Below, piece by piece: positions 7,406 to 12,603 of a DNA stretch of 12,603 bases. This DNA comes from Caldisericaceae bacterium. GTDB lineage: Bacteria; Calditrichota; Calditrichia; Calditrichales; Calditrichaceae. The notes under the pieces were generated by a model that was given only the letters and a program-made list of their open reading frames with translations, was not told the DNA's origin and made no database searches. The translations under genes and the position numbers were made by a program. Positions within the stretch are counted from its first letter, which is position 1; each line of letters opens with the position of its first letter. The stretch spans positions 1 through 12,603 of the forward strand of contig JAGHBR010000535.1 in NCBI GenBank assembly GCA_021160885.1, given 5' to 3'.

Positions 7406-7489
7406 AATGAAGAGCTTTGGGGAGTGGAATCATTCAAAAAAAATTTAGAGATTTTTTATGTTTTGGAAAGCAATGCCGCAAGGTTTTAA

Positions 7490-8896
7490 TTAAGTTTTCC
7501 AGAATACCTTGTTCTTAGAAAGCCAATAAACACCGCTGGCAACGATCAGAGTGTAAAAACATCCTTTAACAAAGCCTAGCCAGGGCGAAGAAGCAGTCCA
7601 CTGATCCAGGAAGTAAGCAGTTCCGCTTAATGCTAAAATGGGCCATAAAAAATTGGCAAATCCAACATAGGCAATCATTGGATTTTGTCCGTTGCCAGCT
7701 AAAAATTTTAACCAGAACGGACGTTTAAATAGAATTTCAAAAATCGTAAAGGCGGCCAGTAAAAAAATTGAATGCGCTGTGGTAACAAAATAATAACTTA
7801 CGGTAGGATGATCTTTTTTTATTCCCCCTTCATAAGGTTCTAAAATCAATCCCAAAATAATCCAGTAACAGGCCCACAAAAACAACTGCCTTAAGAATTG
7901 TTCAGTTGGGGTTTCGGCGTTTCTCACTAACAGCCAACCACTAACAAGCAAAAGCATTGTTGCAATTAGATTAAAAATCAGAAGCCGGGATTGCAATCCA
8001 ATTAAATTTACAAATACGACGAGAATAAAATTAAGGGCTATCAGAATTGATTTCCATGCAGGATGATTAAAATGGACGTTGAATTGTTTTAGCTGTTTTC
8101 GCCAGTTTAGTAGTGTTTCGCCAATAATGGTTCCCGGAATTACTACAAATAAATATTGATGATAATAGAGTTTATAAAGCCATGGAAATGGACTGAAGTT
8201 CCACCACCATTGTACCCAACCAGGTTCGGCATGGGCCAAACGTATGCCCAACAAAATTGCCAATATGCCAAGGCGCAGGAGCAGTCGGTTCCGCGTAAAA
8301 AGCCAGATTAAGGAGCCAGAAAAATAAACATTACAGAGAACAATAATAATAATATCTGAGCGGTAAAGGGAAAATCCGGAGCCATCAGCAAAACGTATTT
8401 TGTATAATAAAATGATGGCCGCAGCCCAGGCCAAAAATTTTAATAAGATTCGCAGCTTTAATGACCAGTATTGCGGCCATTTAACGAACAGTAAAAACAT
8501 AAGGGTAAAACCAAACAAAGCAAGTAGCCAGGCTCTGGTTGGAAGTTGCGGGTCAATAATATGAGGCCGTACATGAAACAGAAAAATAGCGAAAAAAGCT
8601 AATAGTGCTGTTCGTTCCAGAATATGAATTAGTACCTTGGATAGAGGTTGTTCATTTAGCCGACGATTTAAGGCCAAAGGAATGGCTGCACCCAGGCAGA
8701 ACAAAAAAAGTGGGAACACAAGATCAACCCAGGTTAGGCCAGGAAGGTTTGGATTGAATGTTCGGTCAGGCGGGGGAAGCTGTGCATGGTACATCCAGGC
8801 TGGCAATCCGGTATAAGGAATGGTCCCGGCCAAAACCATGCTCAAAATGGCGAACCCACGTAATGCGTCAAGGTTTAAGGCACGTTCTGATTTCAT
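7490..8896 (-). CDS. DUF5009 (HGSNAT/NagX-like) multi-spanning membrane acyltransferase
   Basis: The 468-residue integral membrane protein has about 12-14 hydrophobic segments. The N-terminus is diagnostic of the COG4299/DUF5009 group: RALNLDALRGFAILSMVLAG, then LPAWMYHAQLPPP, then LPGLTWVDLVFPLFLFCLG. The same order (DxxRG helix, a His, then a VDLVFP helix) is found in human heparan-alpha-glucosaminide N-acetyltransferase. His37 in YHAQ falls where the catalytic His of that enzyme is expected. Family members are thought to pass acetyl groups from cytosolic acetyl-CoA across the membrane to sugars; NagX, linked to N-acetylglucosamine use, belongs to the same group. The acceptor here is unknown. 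The start codon ATG overlaps the stop codon of the HyuA-like gene (ATGA, 8893-8896), so translation is probably coupled and the two proteins are made together. It is the last gene of a three-gene operon. Confidence 0.85.
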   Translation of the reverse strand: MKSERALNLDALRGFAILSMVLAGTIPYTGLPAWMYHAQLPPPDRTFNPNLPGLTWVDLVFPLFLFCLGAAIPLALNRRLNEQPLSKVLIHILERTALLAFFAIFLFHVRPHIIDPQLPTRAWLLALFGFTLMFLLFVKWPQYWSLKLRILLKFLAWAAAIILLYKIRFADGSGFSLYRSDIIIIVLCNVYFSGSLIWLFTRNRLLLRLGILAILLGIRLAHAEPGWVQWWWNFSPFPWLYKLYYHQYLFVVIPGTIIGETLLNWRKQLKQFNVHFNHPAWKSILIALNFILVVFVNLIGLQSRLLIFNLIATMLLLVSGWLLVRNAETPTEQFLRQLFLWACYWIILGLILEPYEGGIKKDHPTVSYYFVTTAHSIFLLAAFTIFEILFKRPFWLKFLAGNGQNPMIAYVGFANFLWPILALSGTAYFLDQWTASSPWLGFVKGCFYTLIVASGVYWLSKNKVFWKT

Positions 8897-11055
8897 TGCT
8901 TTTTAGCGCCGATTAATACAACAGGTTCCCCTTTAGCGATGTTCTTTAATTCAACCTCAAGCAGAGCGACAATTTGTTGAGCCTCTACCAGGCCTGTTAA
9001 ATCAATAATTCTAAATGAAACCAGGACAAATATATCCGGAATCAAAGGGCCGGCATCGCCAAAGGTGGTCAAACTTTCAATTAACTGGTTTACCTGCGGT
9101 CTAACATTTTCCACTGTGGTTTGAACTACCTGGCCACCATTTATTTGCAGTCGTACGACTCCTTCCCGGTCTAAAACGCGAATAGCCTGCAAGGTGTTTT
9201 TGAATAAGCCCAAAAAGTGTTTTTTAACAATTTGGCAGCCGAAGGCTAAAAGCTGGGATGTTTGACCCAATAATTGTACCTGCTCATCGGAACAGTGTAA
9301 AATTTGGCAGGCAATTTGTTGTAATTCTGAATCTGTTTTGGCTGCCAGATGCAAATCTCGTGTGCGCAGTTCACTAGAGCCGGTGGCAATAGCGATAAGT
9401 CGTTTATTCCGTGCATCTACTTCTACTGTTACTTCAATGCTTTCCGGAACGGCGCCCATGTTTTTGACACTTTCCATAGCTTCCTGCCTGATGGTCAAAA
9501 TATCAGTTTCAGTTGGCTCAATTACTGTGCGTTCAACAGAGTCGCGAATAATACCCAGGGCCGCGCCAATGGCTGAAAGTACCTCCGTATTTTGAGCAAT
9601 AGTGTGGTCAATTTGCAGATGATTGGCTGTAAAAGGTACCAGGGCCGGTGCGCCGCCACCGCCGCCAATGATCTTTACCAGTTCTTTCTGTAATTTGTAT
9701 TCACGCATCAGTTGTTTAATGGTCGGCTTTACTTTTTCAGCTGAAATGGTCAGTATTTGCCTGGCAAGTTTTTCTGCCGGTACTGATAATTTTTCAGAAA
9801 AATGATTGAAAAATGTTTTTAGAGATGTCAGGTTTGCCTCGCCGTGTCCGGTGCCCTGAACGGTGCCTAAAAAATTAGCTGCTCCTGTTGGTGTGATGGC
9901 GAATCGTTTAGTGCTCTGGGCAGGTTGAATGTAAAAATAATCATCAGGATCTCCCGGCAATGGGCTAAAGGGAATTATTTCGAATTGCTCAAAGGATTCA
10001 TTTTCTGCAAAAGAGACATATTGCAGGTTAGCGATATGTGCGCTTCGTGGGCCAACATCAACAAAATGTTTGCCGGAGAGTCTTGGCAAAGAACCGCCGG
10101 CAATGCCCAGGGTTCGAACATCGAGGGTTTTGATGTAAAGGCGATGCCCGCCAATACTGGCCGCTTTAACCTGTGGTTTACCATGCTTGATAACAGAAAT
10201 ATCCGTGGAAGTTCCGCCAACTTCCATAAAAATGCCGTCCGAAATTTTTACATACATTAAGGCAGCAGCTACCCCGGCCGCCGGACCGGAAAGCATGGTC
10301 AAAATAGGCCGCTTTCGCATTTCGTTGATGTCCATAATACCGCCATCAGAGCGCATGATCATCAAAGGTGCTTTGATGCCGCTTTGCCTGACGGCTTCTT
10401 CTGTTAAATGTGCTGTTTCTAACATCCTGGGCATCATGCTGGCATTTATGGCTGCAGTACGGGTGCGAATACGCAGGCCGTAAAGTTTTGTGAGTTCGCT
10501 GGCAGCGGTGGCTAATACTCCCATTTCCTCAGCCACCTCCTTTACCAGCAGTTCATTGTGGGGGTGGTCTACACCAAAAGCTTCGCTGGCTACAATTACC
10601 TGGGCACCCTGATCTGTTAATGATTGAATCGTTTCTTTTACCTGCTCTTTGCTTAAAGGACGATCAGTATTCAAAAACCGATGAAAACTCGTCAAAAATT
10701 TTCCAGGCGTCAGTTCAAGATTTTTAATTTGAGTCTCTCGACGGGCAATACGCGCCTGTAAACCTGCGCCCATCCCAACAATGCCCACCGGCGCCACGTC
10801 TCCTTCTAACAAAGCATTGGTCGCCTGAGTGGTGGAATGGGCAATCAGTGTAATTTCATCCGGATTTATTTTTGCATGATCTAAGAGTAAATGTAAAGAT
10901 TCAATCACACCTCTGGCTACACCTTCCTTTGCCTGATGCGTTGTAGGCACGCAAATTTTCCCCAAAAGCGTAAAATCGGCCAGATTAATAGCCACCGCAT
11001 GTGTAAAGGTACCGCCTACATCAATTCCGATTTTAATCTTTCGTGTTGTCATCAT
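8893..11055 (-). CDS. Hydantoinase/oxoprolinase-family ATPase (HyuA-like), divergent
   Basis: The 720-residue protein has an ASKHA (actin/sugar kinase) nucleotide-binding fold. The phosphate-1 loop is DVGGTFTHA (12-20), followed by HSTTQATNALLEG (73-85), SGPAAGV (256-262), VGGTSTDISV (279-288) and the glycine-rich GGGGGAP (464-470). These are the marks of HyuA, 5-oxoprolinase A and the acetone/acetophenone carboxylase family, which use ATP to activate a carbonyl group or open an amide ring. Two things are odd. After TLGIAGGS (316-323) the usual GPxSAGAxPGPxCYG stretch is replaced by GPRSAHIANLQYVSFA. A C-terminal region of about 210 residues (510-720) does not resemble the classical HyuA end. 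No HyuB partner is encoded nearby. The start is ATG 11055 (a second ATG follows directly), 12 bases after the permease stop, with a weak AAAGAAA upstream. The substrate is not known. Confidence 0.88.
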   Translation of the reverse strand: MMTTRKIKIGIDVGGTFTHAVAINLADFTLLGKICVPTTHQAKEGVARGVIESLHLLLDHAKINPDEITLIAHSTTQATNALLEGDVAPVGIVGMGAGLQARIARRETQIKNLELTPGKFLTSFHRFLNTDRPLSKEQVKETIQSLTDQGAQVIVASEAFGVDHPHNELLVKEVAEEMGVLATAASELTKLYGLRIRTRTAAINASMMPRMLETAHLTEEAVRQSGIKAPLMIMRSDGGIMDINEMRKRPILTMLSGPAAGVAAALMYVKISDGIFMEVGGTSTDISVIKHGKPQVKAASIGGHRLYIKTLDVRTLGIAGGSLPRLSGKHFVDVGPRSAHIANLQYVSFAENESFEQFEIIPFSPLPGDPDDYFYIQPAQSTKRFAITPTGAANFLGTVQGTGHGEANLTSLKTFFNHFSEKLSVPAEKLARQILTISAEKVKPTIKQLMREYKLQKELVKIIGGGGGAPALVPFTANHLQIDHTIAQNTEVLSAIGAALGIIRDSVERTVIEPTETDILTIRQEAMESVKNMGAVPESIEVTVEVDARNKRLIAIATGSSELRTRDLHLAAKTDSELQQIACQILHCSDEQVQLLGQTSQLLAFGCQIVKKHFLGLFKNTLQAIRVLDREGVVRLQINGGQVVQTTVENVRPQVNQLIESLTTFGDAGPLIPDIFVLVSFRIIDLTGLVEAQQIVALLEVELKNIAKGEPVVLIGAKKQ

Positions 11056-11067
11056 TGATTTTTTTCT

Positions 11068-12531
11068 TTAGTAAAACATGATTGCAGCGATTGATAAACC
11101 AAGAAAAGCGACTGCCCAGGAATAGGGCAGGGTATTCCAGAGAATTTTTTGCACATCAACCTGCATTTCATTTCCAAGCCAAACATTGTGTGTGTTGGTT
11201 GGATCACTAATCCCCTGTACCTGGCCTAAAGCCATTAACAAACCCATTACGGCTGCGGGATTCATTCCACTTGCTAAAAAAACAGCGGCCAATCCATAGC
11301 CCATTCCCCAGATATTCAAGGGGCCGCGGTACAGGGCCAACGGGGCGGCCAGGCCAAACAGAACAACGTAGGTAAGCCCATTACCAGGAACTATTTGGGC
11401 CATAAATGGACGTAACAGTTCGAGTACTGGCCAGCTATCTTTAAAATTCCCACCAGGGCCCATGATAGCGTTCAGTAACATGCCGATCCCAAGCATTAAC
11501 ACTACGGCTGGCATTACGACACTTCCGCCCTCTAAAATAGCGCCTACAAAGGTATTTAAATGCCCCCGGCGATAGGTTGACAGATAACAGAAAATTAAAC
11601 CGCAAACAAAGGCGGCAATAAAATTCATGCCAAAAATCAAAATGAGTAGCAAAGGAAGCAAGGGACTCAGGTAAGCCGTCCAGTAAATCTCTTCAGATGA
11701 AGAATGCTTTTTACGAGTGGCAAATTTTAACGAAAACAAAAATGCAACTATCAAAAATACTGCTAATGCATATTTAAAAACCAGGCCTGTAAAATTTACT
11801 AATTGATTTACTGGGACAATCCAATTTTGGGGAGCTGCTGAAAAGAAGACAAGGATCCCTACCAGCAACATTACAAAGATCAATCCGTTGCGTAAAATCT
11901 TTTTAAATGGTACGTTTTGACCATCGCGATAAAGCTGAATAGTAATGTAGCTCATGGCCATTAAAAAGGTAAGAAAAAACATGGGCAAGGCAAATTGACG
12001 AATTTGATGTACATTCAGGTTCATGACATCAATGTACACTGCCCAATTACTAACATTTAAAATTCCTCCCATCGAAAGGCCAATTAAAAAAATACCAACG
12101 ATGGTAACCGGGCTTAAACCTATGGCTGACAAAATGGGTAACACAATGGTAGCAACCATGATAATGGCACCTAATCCGCTTAAAGAGGTAAAGAGCAGAG
12201 TAATCAACAGAAGCATTAAAAGCGAAATTGTCCAGGGATTGTCTCCGGCTAATTCGGCACCATATTTAATTAATTGATGGGCAACTCTGGTTTTTTGTAA
12301 AAGAACGCTCAACATGCTACCAAATAAAACCACGGTATAAGCATTGTGCAGTTTGATTGCTCCCTGACCAATGACCAGTTGCAAAGTGTTGTTTAATCCA
12401 ACGCCACTAACCAGAGGAATCAAAAATGCCATGATAGGTAAAGCAATCAAAGCAGGAATTTTTCTGAAAAACATGGCCAGCGCAGAAAACAGAAAAATTA
12501 AAATAATCAAGATAAATTGTAGTGTTTCCAT
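11068..12531 (-). CDS. Multi-spanning permease, probable GntP/IT-superfamily transporter
   Basis: The 487-residue, very hydrophobic protein has about 12 predicted membrane helices in two related halves. Residues 55-80 (GQGAIKLHNAYTVVLFGSML) and the stretch EGGSVVMPAVVLMLGIGMLL in the second half are similar amphipathic-plus-helix units. Each half also has a broken, Gly/Ser-rich helix: TSLSGLGAIIMVATIVLPIL (115-134), and GQVQGISDPTNTHNVW near the C-terminus. Such two-fold pseudo-symmetry with re-entrant, discontinuous helices is typical of the ion-transporter superfamily (GntP, DcuC, CitM groups), which move organic acids. I cannot name the exact family or substrate. It heads the operon with the HyuA-like and DUF5009 genes, so it probably imports, or less likely exports, the compound they act on. 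No Shine-Dalgarno is visible before the ATG, but a 7-bp inverted repeat lies 45 bases upstream. Confidence 0.8.
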   Translation of the reverse strand: METLQFILIILIFLFSALAMFFRKIPALIALPIMAFLIPLVSGVGLNNTLQLVIGQGAIKLHNAYTVVLFGSMLSVLLQKTRVAHQLIKYGAELAGDNPWTISLLMLLLITLLFTSLSGLGAIIMVATIVLPILSAIGLSPVTIVGIFLIGLSMGGILNVSNWAVYIDVMNLNVHQIRQFALPMFFLTFLMAMSYITIQLYRDGQNVPFKKILRNGLIFVMLLVGILVFFSAAPQNWIVPVNQLVNFTGLVFKYALAVFLIVAFLFSLKFATRKKHSSSEEIYWTAYLSPLLPLLLILIFGMNFIAAFVCGLIFCYLSTYRRGHLNTFVGAILEGGSVVMPAVVLMLGIGMLLNAIMGPGGNFKDSWPVLELLRPFMAQIVPGNGLTYVVLFGLAAPLALYRGPLNIWGMGYGLAAVFLASGMNPAAVMGLLMALGQVQGISDPTNTHNVWLGNEMQVDVQKILWNTLPYSWAVAFLGLSIAAIMFY

Positions 12532-12575
12532 AATACAATGTTAAGTTTTTAGATAACTTTATTTTTGTCCAAAAA

Positions 12576-12596
12576 ACACTTATATTTGTTAAGTGT
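12576..12596. promoter_or_regulatory. Perfect 7-bp inverted repeat upstream of the permease operon, candidate operator
   Basis: ACACTTA (12576-12582) and TAAGTGT (12590-12596) are perfect inverted repeats separated by TATTTGT, giving a 21-base dyad. It lies 45-65 bases upstream of the permease ATG, where an operator overlapping a promoter would be expected. On the minus strand it contains TATAAG, a possible -10 box whose -35 box would fall outside the window. The half-site spacing suits a dimeric helix-turn-helix regulator. No regulator gene is in view, so this is a position-and-symmetry argument only. Confidence 0.4.
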
Positions 12597-12603
12597 ATTG
12601 GTA

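Larger units (their letters stand above)
6925..7489. other. 565-base gap between convergent operons; hairpin, decayed repeat, possible gene relic
   Basis: No convincing intact gene is present. Going left to right there is a strong hairpin at 6974-7004, and a minus-strand frame open from 7338 to a stop at 7114-7116 with its first ATG only at 7203. An imperfect inverted-repeat element then runs at about 7312-7405. On the minus strand a run of eight T (7443-7436) is preceded by an A-rich arm (7457-7452), which could weakly terminate the DUF5009 operon. The remaining bases show nothing I can name. The gap is several times longer than any other in the window, which fits accumulated repeat debris between two operon ends. 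Confidence 0.7.

Noticed and set aside
9652..9668. GCC/CCG-rich short repeat that looked like a microsatellite
   Set aside because: On the coding strand it is simply the run of glycine codons in the GGGGGAP nucleotide-binding loop of the HyuA-like protein.
9925..10260. Plus-strand frames of 60-111 codons opposite the HyuA-like gene
   Set aside because: They are shadows of a long conserved ATPase gene; several overlap each other and none has a recognisable product.
1..12603. CRISPR array, tRNA, rRNA or intact transposase
   Set aside because: No regularly spaced direct repeats, no tRNA-like cloverleaf with a T-loop sequence, no rRNA-like stretch and no complete transposase motif were seen by eye.

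Overview
The window looks like a piece of a moderately AT-rich bacterial chromosome, with no phage genes, intact insertion sequence, rRNA, tRNA or CRISPR array. It carries a lipoprotein paired with an outer-membrane-barrel-like protein, an RtcB/archease pair, a bacterial SUI1 factor and a DUF5009 protein. Together with the lysine-rich style of the proteins, this suggests a Gram-negative lineage of the FCB or Calditrichota type (Caldithrix-like). That placement is an inference, because no phylogenetic marker is present.

Layout. (1) Positions 2-1313, plus strand: the 3' part of a transglutaminase-like protein gene cut by the window edge, then a small SUI1/eIF1-family (YciH-like) gene. (2) Positions 1450-3446, minus strand and convergent with block 1: archease followed by the RNA ligase RtcB, an RNA repair/splicing operon. 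RtcB has its full set of metal ligands and the guanylylated histidine. (3) Positions 3536-6924, plus strand and divergent from archease: a 687-residue lipoprotein built from repeated beta-rich units, then 14 bases later a signal-peptide-bearing, probable outer-membrane beta-barrel protein. (4) Positions 6925-7489: a 565-base gap between convergent operons. It holds a strong hairpin, an imperfect inverted-repeat element that looks like a decayed dispersed repeat, and an open frame that may be a gene relic. (5) Positions 7490-12531, minus strand: a tight three-gene operon of a multi-spanning permease, a divergent HyuA-type hydantoinase/oxoprolinase-family ATPase and a DUF5009 (HGSNAT/NagX-like) membrane acyltransferase. 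The last two genes overlap by the four bases ATGA. A perfect 7-bp inverted repeat lies just upstream of the permease.

The most interesting content is the permease-HyuA-DUF5009 operon. Its HyuA has no HyuB partner in view, lacks a motif usual in the family and has a long C-terminal region I cannot assign. This suggests a small uptake-and-modification module for an unknown substrate. Second is the repeat-built lipoprotein with its barrel partner. For rtcB, archease and the barrel gene, Shine-Dalgarno positions favour start codons a few codons inside the longest open frames.
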